Assembly: GCF_000455265.1 (NCBI RefSeq)
Contig: NZ_HG005139.1
Location: forward strand, 2,201,679 to 2,265,678
Direction: 5' to 3'
Length of the DNA: 64,000 nucleotides
Origin: Paenibacillus antibioticophila
GTDB lineage: Bacteria; Bacillota; Bacilli; Paenibacillales; Paenibacillaceae
The first letter of the stretch is position 1; every line of letters starts with the position of its first letter. The notes beneath the pieces are model-generated. The model saw only the letters and a program-made list of their open reading frames with translations, made no database searches and had not been told where the DNA came from. Position numbers and translations under genes: made by a program. This document shows positions 53,034 through 62,229 of the stretch, one piece after another.

Positions 53034-53666
53034 TCACCCTTTCAGTGTATAGGATGCCTCTGAAGGAGGGGACACGGGCGGCTTGGTCCAGGCGGAGCGT
53101 TTTCTGTACCAACGGTCCGCAGCGATCGCGGCAAGGGTCGCAATGGCCGTCGCAAGCAGCGTTGAGCCAACAATTTCAGCGGGATTAGCTGAATGGAAAT
53201 TTAACCGGATGGCGATCAATGTCGTAGGAATCAAAGTGATGCTTGCTGTGTTAAGCGCCAGCAGGGTGCACATTGCCGGAGAAGCGGACTGTTTGTCCGG
53301 ATTTAACTCCTGCAGCTGCTGCATCGCTTTTATTCCCATGGGAGTGGCCGCATTTCCGAGTCCCAATAGATTAGCGCTCATGTTGGACAGAATATAACCC
53401 ATAGCAGGATGGTTCTTCGGAACATCCGGGAACAAATAGGCTACGACCGGTCCGAGCACTCGGGAAATAGCCCGAACCAGTCCTGAATCCTCGGCAAGCT
53501 TCATGATTCCCATCCAGAATACAAGCACGCTGATCAATCCGAAGCATACTGTTACTCCAGTGGCTGCTCCTTCAAAAGCGGCTTGAGTGACGATTTGAAT
53601 ATCCCCTTTTAGCGCCGCGAATATAAACCCGATTAAAATCAAGCCAAGCCAGATTTTATTAACCAT
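53034..53666 (-). CDS. spmA: Spore maturation protein A
   Basis: Partner of SpmB. 210 aa from ATG 53666, overlapping the dacB stop by 8 bases. Membrane protein with gate-domain motifs FWMGIMKLAEDSGLV and MSANLLGLGNAATPMGIKA. Expected in the mother-cell sigma-E regulon with dacB (known in B. subtilis). Confidence 0.95.
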   Translation of the reverse strand: MVNKIWLGLILIGFIFAALKGDIQIVTQAAFEGAATGVTVCFGLISVLVFWMGIMKLAEDSGLVRAISRVLGPVVAYLFPDVPKNHPAMGYILSNMSANLLGLGNAATPMGIKAMQQLQELNPDKQSASPAMCTLLALNTASITLIPTTLIAIRLNFHSANPAEIVGSTLLATAIATLAAIAADRWYRKRSAWTKPPVSPPSEASYTLKG

Positions 53667-54720
53667 CTCCCACAATCCCCCTTGCATCGTATACAGGCAC
53701 AACCCCGATCTCCTGATCCCCCAGCCTGATCAGAATTTTCCCCCGATAACCGAATAACCTGCTGCTGGACACCTGTTCCTTTAACCGGAATTCAACCATT
53801 TTCGCCTCTTCCGCGCTCAAAGGATAACTAAAGGTAATTCCAGCCTTCAATCCTTTCTGAACCGCCTGCCCTGCTTTAATTAGTGTCTGCTGCGGATATT
53901 GTTCAAATCCGTAATCGAGCAGCTTGCGATGGTCATTCCAATCGTCGCCGTCATTGATCGTTACAGCTACAAGCTGTTGATCGTTACGGGTGGCCGAGCT
54001 GACCAGACAACGTCTTGCAATTTTCGTATATCCAGTTTTCACCCCATCCGCACCTTCGTACAGACGAAGCATTTTATTTTTATTGTCCCATTTGTAATCC
54101 CAGGGATCATTTGGATTGGGCGCTGTACGTGAAGGGGTGCGAACAATCTCCTTAAATACTGGATTATGCATGGCATAGGCCGTCAGCTTGGCCAGATCGT
54201 TAGCAGAGGAGTAATGTCCGTTCGCATCAAGTCCATGGGGATTCTGAAATTGCGAATGCTCCAATCCCAGCATCTCTGCCTTCTTGTTCATCAGCAGAAC
54301 GAAGCCCTCTTCCGAGCCGCCTACATGCTCCGCTATTGCGGTAGCCGCATCATTCCCTGACCTGAGCATTAATCCATACAGCAGATTCTCCAGGCTCATC
54401 TCTTCCCCAAGATGAAGATAAATGGACGAGCCTTCCTTGCCATAGGCGCGTTTGCTGACCTTTACCCTATCGTTCAGCGTCCCGTGCTCAATCGCTACAA
54501 TAGCTGTCATGATCTTCGTCAGACTTGCGATGGGAAGCTCCTCATCTCCGCGGGCACTGAACAATATTCTGCCCGACTCCACATCGATTAGGGCCGCCGC
54601 CTGAGCATTCGTTGAAGGAGCAGCATGGATAGGTCCCTCGGCCATCCCCCACAGGGGAATGACAAGCGCCAGAATGATGATATATTGGATGATTCTTCTT
54701 AGCTGCGTAGTGATCTTCAT
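53659..54720 (-). CDS. dacB: D-alanyl-D-alanine carboxypeptidase (sporulation type)
   Basis: Trims peptide side chains of spore cortex peptidoglycan. 353 aa from ATG 54720 (GGAGG upstream). Signal peptide, then penicillin-binding domain with SLTKIMTAI (SxxK), SGNDAA (SxN) and GADGVKTGYTKIA (KTG), then a C-terminal beta domain. The dacB-spmA-spmB order marks it as DacB rather than vegetative DacA. Signal peptide implies an envelope location. Confidence 0.93.
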   Translation of the reverse strand: MKITTQLRRIIQYIIILALVIPLWGMAEGPIHAAPSTNAQAAALIDVESGRILFSARGDEELPIASLTKIMTAIVAIEHGTLNDRVKVSKRAYGKEGSSIYLHLGEEMSLENLLYGLMLRSGNDAATAIAEHVGGSEEGFVLLMNKKAEMLGLEHSQFQNPHGLDANGHYSSANDLAKLTAYAMHNPVFKEIVRTPSRTAPNPNDPWDYKWDNKNKMLRLYEGADGVKTGYTKIARRCLVSSATRNDQQLVAVTINDGDDWNDHRKLLDYGFEQYPQQTLIKAGQAVQKGLKAGITFSYPLSAEEAKMVEFRLKEQVSSSRLFGYRGKILIRLGDQEIGVVPVYDARGIVGDG

Positions 54721-54748
54721 CTTCAATTCCTCCGAGCGGTTCTAGTGA

Positions 54749-54777
54749 ATTATATGTCCTTCTTAAGAAGAGTATGT
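54749..54777 (-). promoter_or_regulatory. Candidate sigma-E promoter of dacB-spmA-spmB
   Basis: Minus strand ACATACT (54777-54771), 14 bases, CATATAAT (54756-54749), about 30 bases before dacB. Resembles the sigma-E consensus, as expected for this operon. Consensus-based. Confidence 0.45.
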
Positions 54778-54817
54778 CCAAGCTCTCTTGACCTTAGAGC
54801 AGACTGCCTATAGATTT

Positions 54818-54850
54818 AAAAAAATCCCCTCCCGAATCACCGGAAAGGGA
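54818..54850 (-). terminator. Terminator after ytfJ
   Basis: Minus strand TCCC...GGGA stem with inner TCCGGTGATTCGGGA, then TTTTTTT; 14 bases after the ytfJ stop. Confidence 0.8.
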
Positions 54851-54863
54851 CCAGCTTGTTCGA

Positions 54864-55313
54864 TTACAGTAAAGGCGCTTCAGATTCTGCCGCCCTTTGA
54901 TTCGTAACCACCACATGATTCCCGCCAGGGATCATGGATTCGATCTTGTCCATTACATAAGGCACGGAGTCGATCAATTTTTCGAACAAGTGTGTTTGAT
55001 TATCTAAAGGAACGATGTGCACGCCTTCTTGGCCCACAACCAGAAAGGCAATCGGATTGATGGATACGCCGCCGCCGCTGCCCCCGCCGAAAGGTCTGGG
55101 CTTCGCCTCTCCGTTGTTGCTTGTCTGGTTCTCATCCAGATGAAAGTCGCTGCCTCCGGCAGCAAATCCGAAGCCGACGCGGCTGATTGGAAGAATTACA
55201 CTGCTTCCGTCCGGCGTCTGCACTGCTTCACCCACGATCGTATTCACATCGACCATTTCCTTGATGTTCTCCATCGCTGTTTTCATGAGCCCTTGAATAG
55301 GATGTTCAGCCAT
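54864..55313 (-). CDS. ytfJ: GerW-family sporulation protein YtfJ
   Basis: 149 aa. Starts MAEHPIQGLMKTAMENIKEM and has the family's GSGGGVSINPIAFLVVG block after a Gly-rich stretch. In related species GerW/YtfJ localises to the forespore and is required for normal germination. Overlaps the upstream ytfI by 31 bases; the pair is conserved. Confidence 0.93.
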   Translation of the reverse strand: MAEHPIQGLMKTAMENIKEMVDVNTIVGEAVQTPDGSSVILPISRVGFGFAAGGSDFHLDENQTSNNGEAKPRPFGGGSGGGVSINPIAFLVVGQEGVHIVPLDNQTHLFEKLIDSVPYVMDKIESMIPGGNHVVVTNQRAAESEAPLL

Positions 55314-55987
55314 TTTCTCACTCCTCCTTTCACTTTTAGCACGCGAACTATGAGTACCAGTCCAGCATGTATAGCATGTCCGCAGCGAATTTTGGCTATG
55401 CAGCTCAATTCGGTGGTAAATATCGGCGGGCTATTGAACAAGGGGACAACGAATAACTTCGGCTGCTGCCTTAAGGAAATATGTTGACTAAGCCAGCCTA
55501 CTAACGTGGATTTGATGGCCCAGAGCGCGCCGGTTAATGTTGCTGTTACGGCTGCATCCGGCAAAGCCACATTGGTTGACCAGTCAAACTGCTGGAAAGA
55601 AATCTTCTTTAACGTCGTTTTCAACCATGGAAACAGCCCTTCTGTGGAATGAAGCATCCGCTTGACCTGCTCACTCCACTGATCAATCTTCTCCTTGTTG
55701 ATATGCTGCTTTTCGCTGTTCGTATGACCTGAAAACAAATTATCGGCATGGTCATTTTCTACCTTCAATCCCGTTCGCAGGTTGCTGAAGCTCATCCTAG
55801 GAATGATATAGTGAAAATGAATGATGCCGAACAGCATGGTAACTTCGATCTTTATCGTTTCATCCTGATTGCTCTTGCGGGCTTTCATTTGAATGGTGAT
55901 CGTGGACCTCAGGACTAGGATCATCGCCAAAAATAGCACCATCAGTAATGCGATCAGGATGACTCCGAGCCAGTCCCATAGCGACAC
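55283..55987 (-). CDS. ytfI: DUF2953 protein YtfI
   Basis: 234 aa. N-terminal membrane helix (about 7-27) then a beta-rich region with FGIIHFHYIIPRM and later LTGALWAIKSTLVGWL. Start GTG at 55987 with GGAGGG. Recognised by pairing with ytfJ. Function unknown. The 114 bases to the next gene upstream hold no clear terminator. Confidence 0.85.
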   Translation of the reverse strand: MSLWDWLGVILIALLMVLFLAMILVLRSTITIQMKARKSNQDETIKIEVTMLFGIIHFHYIIPRMSFSNLRTGLKVENDHADNLFSGHTNSEKQHINKEKIDQWSEQVKRMLHSTEGLFPWLKTTLKKISFQQFDWSTNVALPDAAVTATLTGALWAIKSTLVGWLSQHISLRQQPKLFVVPLFNSPPIFTTELSCIAKIRCGHAIHAGLVLIVRVLKVKGGVRKWLNILFKGS

Positions 55988-56101
55988 GGAAAGCCCTCCA
56001 AGCCTGTATCAGATTGTGATCTAGGCTTAGTATGACTCCTGCAGTGAGATTTAATTCCAATCAAGGCGAACCTGCGATTCTTCAACCCGCAGCAAATACT
56101 T

Positions 56102-57424
56102 TTAATACCCTTTCTCCAGAGCGGCTTCATGCTCTTTGACGAATTGCTCCGGTGTAATGGCTTTGCCGAATAAAGCCTGAATCATGTTCAAATGCGTCTG
56201 GGCGGCGTTCGGCTTCATCTGCACATCGGCAAACAGCGTCAGGTTGCTGGCATTGCCTAATTCGTCCAACAGATCGATATATATTTGCGGCAGGTCGGAC
56301 GAAGAGGTGTCTACCTTGGTCGCAGGAATAACGCCTGCCGTGCTTACGGAGCTGGCCCCCCACTTATCGATAAAATATTCAACGAACTCCTTTGCTTCTT
56401 CCTTTACCTTGGAATTCTCGGCAATGAATAAACCGACGCCCGGTCCGCCCACCCAGCTGTTGATATCTCCCTTGCCGCTATCCAAGGTTGGAAACTTAAA
56501 GAAGCCTACCTTGTCCTTAAATTGCTGAGGCACTTCAGGATTGGATGTAAAATTCGGAATTTCCCAGGTTCCCGTCAAGTACATGGCCGTTTTTTCATTC
56601 ATGAATTCAGATTTACCCTCATCGTTCGACAGCCCGTTGAATCCTTTGTTGAAGGCATTCATATCTACGAGCCTTTGAATCTCCGCAGCCGCTTGGATCA
56701 ACGCCGGATCTTCGAACGTGCCTGAGCGGTCGATGGCCTTCTTCATGGTCTCCGGTCCGCCCAAACGGTCGGCCAGATACATGTACCACAATGAGCCGGT
56801 CCAGCGGTCCTTATTGCCCAAAGCAATCGGGGTCACCCCATTGCCGGATAATTTCTCTACGATGCTCAAAAATTGATCATAAGTTTGCGGCACCTCCAGA
56901 TTGTACTTCTCGAAAATAGCCTTGTTATAATAAACCGGCGAAATATTCAGCTCAATCGGCAAGCCGTAAGTCTTCCCGTCCACGGCGTAGGCATCGGTCG
57001 TCCCCGGGAAGAATTTATCCTTCAGACCTCCGCTCAGCAAATCATCCAGCGGTGCAAACAGCTCCCCTTTGACATAAGGATCCATGAATCCGGCCGCCCA
57101 GGTGACTCCTACGTCAGGAAGCTCGTTAGATGCAGACAGAATCTTCAGCTTGTTCTTGTATTGCTCGTTCTCCAGCACTTCCTGCTGAATCGTAACATGC
57201 GGATGCTGGGTTTGATATTGATCAATGATCTCGTTAACAAGCTTATACTGCTGGGCAGATACGTCCTGCGGCCACAAATGCATCATCTTGATCGTTACTT
57301 TATCCGTATCCCCGTGCCTGACTTCCAGGGCTCCGGCGCGTTCTTCCGGATGGCTGCAGCCTCCAAGCACAAGCATGATCGATAGCGCAATCAAAAGGAT
57401 CGATGTCGTTTTCTTTACCGTCAC
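56102..57424 (-). CDS. Extracellular solute-binding lipoprotein (sugar type)
   Basis: 440 aa. Lipobox LVLGGC (Cys about 23), then a family-1 binding protein beginning KVTIKMMHLWPQD with DRWTGSLWYMYLADRLGG and MYLTGTWEIPNF in the middle. GTG start at 57424 after a G-rich site. Last gene of the HK-RR-SBP unit. It has no permeases of its own beside it, so it may act as a sensor accessory for the kinase or serve a distant importer. A cre-like site lies just upstream. Confidence 0.92.
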   Translation of the reverse strand: MTVKKTTSILLIALSIMLVLGGCSHPEERAGALEVRHGDTDKVTIKMMHLWPQDVSAQQYKLVNEIIDQYQTQHPHVTIQQEVLENEQYKNKLKILSASNELPDVGVTWAAGFMDPYVKGELFAPLDDLLSGGLKDKFFPGTTDAYAVDGKTYGLPIELNISPVYYNKAIFEKYNLEVPQTYDQFLSIVEKLSGNGVTPIALGNKDRWTGSLWYMYLADRLGGPETMKKAIDRSGTFEDPALIQAAAEIQRLVDMNAFNKGFNGLSNDEGKSEFMNEKTAMYLTGTWEIPNFTSNPEVPQQFKDKVGFFKFPTLDSGKGDINSWVGGPGVGLFIAENSKVKEEAKEFVEYFIDKWGASSVSTAGVIPATKVDTSSSDLPQIYIDLLDELGNASNLTLFADVQMKPNAAQTHLNMIQALFGKAITPEQFVKEHEAALEKGY

Positions 57425-57455
57425 CTATTACATCCCCCATCAATTCGCGTTTTTA

Positions 57456-57469
57456 TGAAAACGCTTTAA
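57456..57469. promoter_or_regulatory. Candidate cre (CcpA) site before the solute-binding protein gene
   Basis: TGAAAACGCTTTAA matches the consensus TGWAANCGNTNWCA at 13 of 14 positions. It sits between the regulator stop and the binding-protein start, consistent with carbon catabolite control of the binding protein. Confidence 0.55.
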
Positions 57470-57525
57470 ACCAACTGTATCATCCTGATTGCGCTTTCAA
57501 AAGTTCACTTTTATTAGTTATAATC

Positions 57526-58305
57526 CTACTTTTTTTGGCTTCGGTATTTGCTTGGGCTCAACCCCTCATAGGTTTTGAATACTTTAATAAAATATTTGTC
57601 GCTTTGATAGCCTATGCGTTCGGCAATCTGAGCGATGGATAATCCGCTGTGAAGCAGCAGCTCCTTGGCCCGCTGCATACGCAGCCGGCTGACATACTCG
57701 CTAAAGGTCAATTCGGTCTGTTCCTTGAACAATACGCTGAAGTAGCTGGGATTCAGATGCAGCCTATCCGCCACTTGCCGCATCGTAATCGGCTCATGAA
57801 AATGCTCGTCCAGAAATACGAGCGCATCCCGGATAAGCGGATTGTAGTTGACGCGGGTTGTCTTCGTATCCAGCAGATGCGGATCAATGAGCTTCTCCAT
57901 CGTCTCGATGCGATGGCGGCTGTCCTCGATCATCAAGGCTTGCTCGACCGCCTGTACCAGTTGGTGCTTGTCCACGGGCTTGAGCAAATAATTGACCACG
58001 CCAAGCTGCATCGCCCTTTGGGCATATTCGAATTCGGCATAACCCGAAATAATGATCGCAACCGGATTGCAATGCTTGTGCCGTTGCTGCATTTCGATCA
58101 GTTCGAGTCCGGTCATGCCCGGCATTCGAATATCGGTAACCAGTAAATGGGCAGGATGATGCTCCAGCCACAGCAATGCCGCCTGGCCGCTCTCCGCGCA
58201 CTCAATCCGGTATCGCCCGGCAGACCAGGCCTCCAGTGTCTTTAAAAACCCTTGTCTTGTGCGGATCTCATCTTCTACGATCAGTATCGTCCGGTTCTCA
58301 ATCAT
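57526..58305 (-). CDS. Response regulator with AraC-type DNA-binding domain (YesN type)
   Basis: 259 aa. Receiver domain: VEDEIRTR, phospho-acceptor LLVTDIRMPGMTG (about 57), conserved Lys in LLKPVD. C-terminal AraC pair of helix-turn-helices (about 160-257) with LHLNPSYFSVLFKEQT and IAQIAERIGYQSDKYF. Shorter than many YesN proteins because the linker is short. ATG overlaps the kinase stop. Likely activates sugar-uptake genes, including the adjoining SBP gene (inference). Confidence 0.93.
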   Translation of the reverse strand: MIENRTILIVEDEIRTRQGFLKTLEAWSAGRYRIECAESGQAALLWLEHHPAHLLVTDIRMPGMTGLELIEMQQRHKHCNPVAIIISGYAEFEYAQRAMQLGVVNYLLKPVDKHQLVQAVEQALMIEDSRHRIETMEKLIDPHLLDTKTTRVNYNPLIRDALVFLDEHFHEPITMRQVADRLHLNPSYFSVLFKEQTELTFSEYVSRLRMQRAKELLLHSGLSIAQIAERIGYQSDKYFIKVFKTYEGLSPSKYRSQKK

Positions 58306-60059
58306 AGCGGTCCTCCATATTCGCTTGGAATCTCAAAGCTAACGCTTGTGCCTTCTCCCGGCCTGCTTATCACTTCGAGTTCGTGTCTCCCGCCGGATAC
58401 GCTGTCATAATACAGACGCAGACGCTGCCTTACATTGACAACCCCGACGCCCGTTCCTTTGGAAGACACTACTTTGCCCCCTTCCATCGCCTGCCACAGA
58501 TCTCGCAGAGTATCCTCATCCATGCCCGGTCCGTTGTCGCGGACGGTGATTCTGACGTAACCATCACGATTTGCAGCTTCGACGCTGATTGTAACCTCTC
58601 CCGGACCCTCCATATTTTCCACCCCATGCCTGATAGCATTTTCCACAAGCGGCTGAATCAGCAGCTTTGGAATTTTGAGGTGTTTAAATTCAGAAGCGTC
58701 GATCGACCAGGTTAACCGGTCCGCCAGCCGGATATCCATCAGCTGCAAGTATCTCCGGATATGAGCCAGCTCATCTTCGATTGTCACCCATTCATCCTGA
58801 TTCGGGGTACTGATCGTGTATCTGAACAGACTGGACATGGAGACCACAAGATTCGCAAGCTCCTCTTCCCCCTTTTCCTCAAGCGACCAATAAAAAGCTT
58901 CCAGCGTATTAAACAAAAAGTGCGGATTGATCTGGGCCTGAAGCGCCTTCAGTTCGGTCCGGCTCTGCAGAATCTCTTTTTCATAGACTACCCGTATCAA
59001 TTCATTCATATTTTCAACCATCTGATTATACGAATTGTTCAATTCGTTGATCTCCATCGTATTCGAGAACATCGGATTAGGCTGCAGAACTCCGAATCTG
59101 GCTCCCCGCATCGCTTTGATTAATTTGAAAATCGGGCGTGTGATCGTCGTGGACAGGATCAGCGACATTATCAGGAACAACAGCACGCCGATGGCTCCCG
59201 ACACCAATATCGCCGTTCGCAAGGTGGAAATGCCATTCGTAACATAGCTCACGGGCGTAAAAAATACAAGCGTCCAGCCCGTCGTCTCCGAGTATTGCTT
59301 CACCTCGATGTAATCGCTTCCGTTAATCGAGATGTTCTTCTCTTGGTTACCCAGCAACTGCGCCAGATCCAGTCCGGAATCCAGATTGAAATTTGTCGTA
59401 ATGGGCTGCTGGTTCGTATCGACGAGCAGGATGGATTCGCCCGCTTCCCCGCCGATTTGCTCATCAAACTGAAAATAAGCTTTATCCAAGCGGAGCATGA
59501 GAAAGCCTCCCGACGAAAACCACCGGTCCACAAGGCTTACCCTTTTTAACGCAAGCACCGATGACGGATCGTCGGGATCTATGCCCAGCCAGACAAGCTC
59601 TCCTTTTCCCCGGTCGGCCGCCAAAATCCATTCCTGATCAATAGTGTCGTTAAGCGGGATATCATTCAAAGGGAATAACCGACTATAGTCGTTGCTGTAT
59701 AGCTCAAGCGCTTTGATTCCCGAAATGTAGGATTGGTAGCTTCCCAGGATCGACAGCAAGGATTGCCGCGCACTGAAAGGCGTCTCCGCCCCATCGACTT
59801 CGGAGAGCAGTAACTCTTGAATATAATCGTTCGTAGCAATTTGAGTCGTGATCGTATCGATTTGGGCAATCAAGGCATCAAGCCGCCCGTTCGCCTGGAT
59901 TGCCGTCTGGCCGATGTGCTTCTCGGCATTGGACTTCAACATCGTCGACACGCTTGAGTAGGTGAGCACGCTTGCGATCCCCAATACGAACAGCATAACT
60001 AGCATAAAGCCGACAAAAATTTGGTTTCTGAGCGTGAACCACCGTCTCGGTCTTTTCAC
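58302..60059 (-). CDS. Sensor histidine kinase, YesM type
   Basis: 585 aa. Membrane helices near 15-35 and 285-305 flank a ~250-residue extracellular sensor (dCache-like). HAMP about 306-360, then His_kinase domain with LQAQINPHFLFNTLEAFYW (phospho-His) and HATPase with LVENAIRHG, DNGPGMD and KGTGVGVVNVRQRL. GTG start at 60059 after GAGAGGTGA. Typical carbohydrate-sensing partner of the YesN regulator downstream. Confidence 0.93.
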   Translation of the reverse strand: MKRPRRWFTLRNQIFVGFMLVMLFVLGIASVLTYSSVSTMLKSNAEKHIGQTAIQANGRLDALIAQIDTITTQIATNDYIQELLLSEVDGAETPFSARQSLLSILGSYQSYISGIKALELYSNDYSRLFPLNDIPLNDTIDQEWILAADRGKGELVWLGIDPDDPSSVLALKRVSLVDRWFSSGGFLMLRLDKAYFQFDEQIGGEAGESILLVDTNQQPITTNFNLDSGLDLAQLLGNQEKNISINGSDYIEVKQYSETTGWTLVFFTPVSYVTNGISTLRTAILVSGAIGVLLFLIMSLILSTTITRPIFKLIKAMRGARFGVLQPNPMFSNTMEINELNNSYNQMVENMNELIRVVYEKEILQSRTELKALQAQINPHFLFNTLEAFYWSLEEKGEEELANLVVSMSSLFRYTISTPNQDEWVTIEDELAHIRRYLQLMDIRLADRLTWSIDASEFKHLKIPKLLIQPLVENAIRHGVENMEGPGEVTISVEAANRDGYVRITVRDNGPGMDEDTLRDLWQAMEGGKVVSSKGTGVGVVNVRQRLRLYYDSVSGGRHELEVISRPGEGTSVSFEIPSEYGGPL

Positions 60060-60187
60060 TGGAATCCATCACCTCTCCGTTAAAGATGAAATTTGCCCCT
60101 AGCTTTTCCGGCTTCAAAGCCAATAAATCGATACAATCAAACTAACATAGGATCGGTTTGGTGAACAGGAGGGAATCATCCTTGAGT

Positions 60188-60375
60188 ATAGTTGAACTAC
60201 TAAATTTTACGTACTGTGGCAACGTGTGAAGTGTTCTTACGATCGCTGTTGTTCGCGGATTCCTCTAATTCAACGAAAATATTATAAGGTAGGAATCCAC
60301 TCACAAAGGCGAACGCTTTCGCTTCTACAGATCACTTCACACTTATGCCCTTTCTACGTAGCTTTTATAGTTCAA
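60188..60375. repeat. Palindromic MITE-like element, copy A
   Basis: About 188 bp bounded by inverted ends: TAGTTGAACTA...TTTTACGTAC at the left and (reverse complement) GTTGAACTATAAAAGCTACGTA at the right. Inside, GGCAACGTGTGAAGTG (from 60218) and GGCATAAGTGTGAAGTG (complement, from 60349) continue the palindrome. Its core (60218-60349) is repeated in inverted orientation at 60657-60788. No coding potential. Confidence 0.75.
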
Positions 60376-60562
60376 CTTACATAGAAGTAGGTTAAAGCTC
60401 CGATTTAAGAATTAAAGGTAGAAATTTCACTGGAGCATGACCAAACGAGGCTGATCAAATAAAATATGGCGAGTGAAGTTCGGAGTAAGACTGGAAATGC
60501 CAGTCGGACAATCAAGGTTTCGTACTGTGCCTGAGCATTCCAGGCGCACTATGTTCTACTTG

Positions 60563-60612
60563 CTGCGCATCACAGGCTGCGAGCACAGTGCCATGCAGCC
60601 TGTGATGCGCAG
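60563..60612. repeat. Perfect 18-bp inverted repeat (strong hairpin)
   Basis: CTGCGCATCACAGGCTGC (60563-60580) and its exact reverse complement (60595-60612) with a 14-base loop. There is no T tract and no adjacent gene end, so it is not an ordinary terminator. A second small hairpin (GACTGG/CCAGTC, about 60490-60506) lies nearby. Lies between the two copies of the palindromic repeat. Confidence 0.85.
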
Positions 60613-60656
60613 CCATGTGCAAATTTGTAGTTAAACTGCAAGGGCAAAGTTGTCAG

Positions 60657-60788
60657 GGCATAAGTGTGAAGGGTTGTGAAGAAGCGGAGCGTTCGCCTTT
60701 GTGAGCGGATTTCTCCATTGTTAGAACTTAGTCCAATCATAGAAATCCGCGAACAACAGCGACCGTAGCAACTCTTCACACGTTGCCC
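60657..60788. repeat. Palindromic MITE-like element, copy B (inverted)
   Basis: Reverse complement aligns with 60218-60349 over its whole length with scattered differences. Shared blocks include CGCTGTTGTTCGCGGATT and CTCACAAAGGCGAACGCT. Together with copy A it forms a large inverted repeat enclosing about 300 bases. Apart from these repeats, 60060-60864 holds only the SBP terminator; I see no gene. Confidence 0.75.
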
Positions 60789-60813
60789 CTCTAACGCGCC
60801 CTCTAATGAATAC

Positions 60814-60852
60814 AAAAAAACAGGGCTTTCTGCCAGATGGGAGAGCCCTGTT
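60814..60852 (-). terminator. Terminator of the sugar importer operon
   Basis: Minus strand ACAGGGCTCTCCC...GAAAGCCCTGT followed by TTTTTTT, just after the SBP stop at 60865. Confidence 0.88.
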
Positions 60853-60864
60853 GCCATTCAATTT

Positions 60865-62172
60865 TTACTTCTTCAATTTATCCCAGGCTGCTTGCATATT
60901 GCTCATCCAGCCTTCCACATCTACCTTATCTGCAATCAATTGCTGGATTACGCTCGCAAATTCTTGCGTTACCCCATCAGGGAACTTGGAGGATTGCAAT
61001 CCGTAGACCTTATTCTCATCCACATATTTCTTCACGTCCGCTCCCAGCATACCGATATCCTCGGAAGTAGCCGGAATTGTCATCAAGGCCGGGATGAACT
61101 TCCACTTCTTAGAGATGTATTCTTTACCCAAATCGCTTGTAACCAGCCAGTTCAAGAAGGTTTTTGCTTCTTCCTTGGAAGCGGACTCCTTGTTGACTAC
61201 CAGGTTAGCCGGAATTCCCACGGTAAGCTTATCATTCTTCTCAGCGTCATTGTCGATTGGCATTGGGAACATGCCGATGTTCATATCCGGTGTTATGTTG
61301 TCCACCAATGTCTGTGCCCAGTTGCCTTCCTGCATCATGGCCACTTCGCCGCTTGCAAACATGGCCAAGTGAGTGTTGGCGTCGGTAGTCAAGGGATTCT
61401 TTTGACCATATTGAACCGTCAGCTTGAGCAGATCGCTCCAATTCTTGAAGTGCTCGTTTCCAGCAATCGTCGCAGTACCTTCGTTCAATCCCTTAATGAA
61501 CTCATCTACGTTGTCCTGTCTTGCGAAGGCCACGCTGATGCCTTGGTTGCCGAGCAGCCACCATTCCTGATATGCGTTACCGAACGGCGTTACGTCGATG
61601 GCTTGCAGTTTCTTCGCAGCGTCTTCCAGCTCGGCGATCGTCTTCGGCGTTTCCGTGATCCCTGCCTTTTCGAACAGATCCTTGTTATAGATATACCCGA
61701 TTCCTTCCAGATTCATAGGCATACCGTATACTTTACCGTCTTTGGTCATCGGTTCGGCAGCAAGCGGTACCAGATCCTGAACCCAAGGCTGGTCGGACAA
61801 ATCTTCGATTTTATCCTGCCACATATCCAGTTCGGCAAAGCCACCGTTAGAGAAAATATCAGGCGCATCGCCGGAAGCAAACTTCGTCTTCAATGCAGCC
61901 GCATAATCGGCTCCGCCGCCAACAGTCTGGATATCCAGCTTGATGTTCGGGTATTCTTTTTCGAACTCGACCTTCAGTTCATTAAGGCCTTCCACGATTT
62001 CGGTTTTAAATTGGAATATCTTTACCGTTTTGGTCTCTCCTGTTGATGGAGCGCTTCCATTTTGGGCATTCCCATTGGTGGTATTTCCAGCATTGTTGTT
62101 TCCACCGCATGCTGAGAGCAGCATGCTCATGATCAGCAGAACCGAGACGATCATCCATGAACTTTTCTTCAT
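60865..62172 (-). CDS. Sugar-binding lipoprotein of an ABC importer
   Basis: 435 aa from ATG 62172 (GGGGGA upstream; an in-frame TTG lies 15 bases earlier). Signal helix and lipobox LLSAC, Asn/Gly-rich linker, then family-1 binding protein starting TVKIFQFKTEI, with MPMNLEGIGYIYNKDLFEKAG and AMMQEGNWAQTLVDNI. Third gene of the permease-permease-SBP operon. Ligand not readable. Confidence 0.94.
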   Translation of the reverse strand: MKKSSWMIVSVLLIMSMLLSACGGNNNAGNTTNGNAQNGSAPSTGETKTVKIFQFKTEIVEGLNELKVEFEKEYPNIKLDIQTVGGGADYAAALKTKFASGDAPDIFSNGGFAELDMWQDKIEDLSDQPWVQDLVPLAAEPMTKDGKVYGMPMNLEGIGYIYNKDLFEKAGITETPKTIAELEDAAKKLQAIDVTPFGNAYQEWWLLGNQGISVAFARQDNVDEFIKGLNEGTATIAGNEHFKNWSDLLKLTVQYGQKNPLTTDANTHLAMFASGEVAMMQEGNWAQTLVDNITPDMNIGMFPMPIDNDAEKNDKLTVGIPANLVVNKESASKEEAKTFLNWLVTSDLGKEYISKKWKFIPALMTIPATSEDIGMLGADVKKYVDENKVYGLQSSKFPDGVTQEFASVIQQLIADKVDVEGWMSNMQAAWDKLKK

Positions 62173-62229
62173 CTTTTTCCCCCGCAATCTGTATTAGTAA
62201 GTGCTATATTTGGAACGCCAGGCCCGGCG

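Noticed and set aside
60892-62046. 384-codon plus-strand open frame
   Set aside because: Antisense to the sugar-binding lipoprotein gene, no recognisable motifs or start signal.
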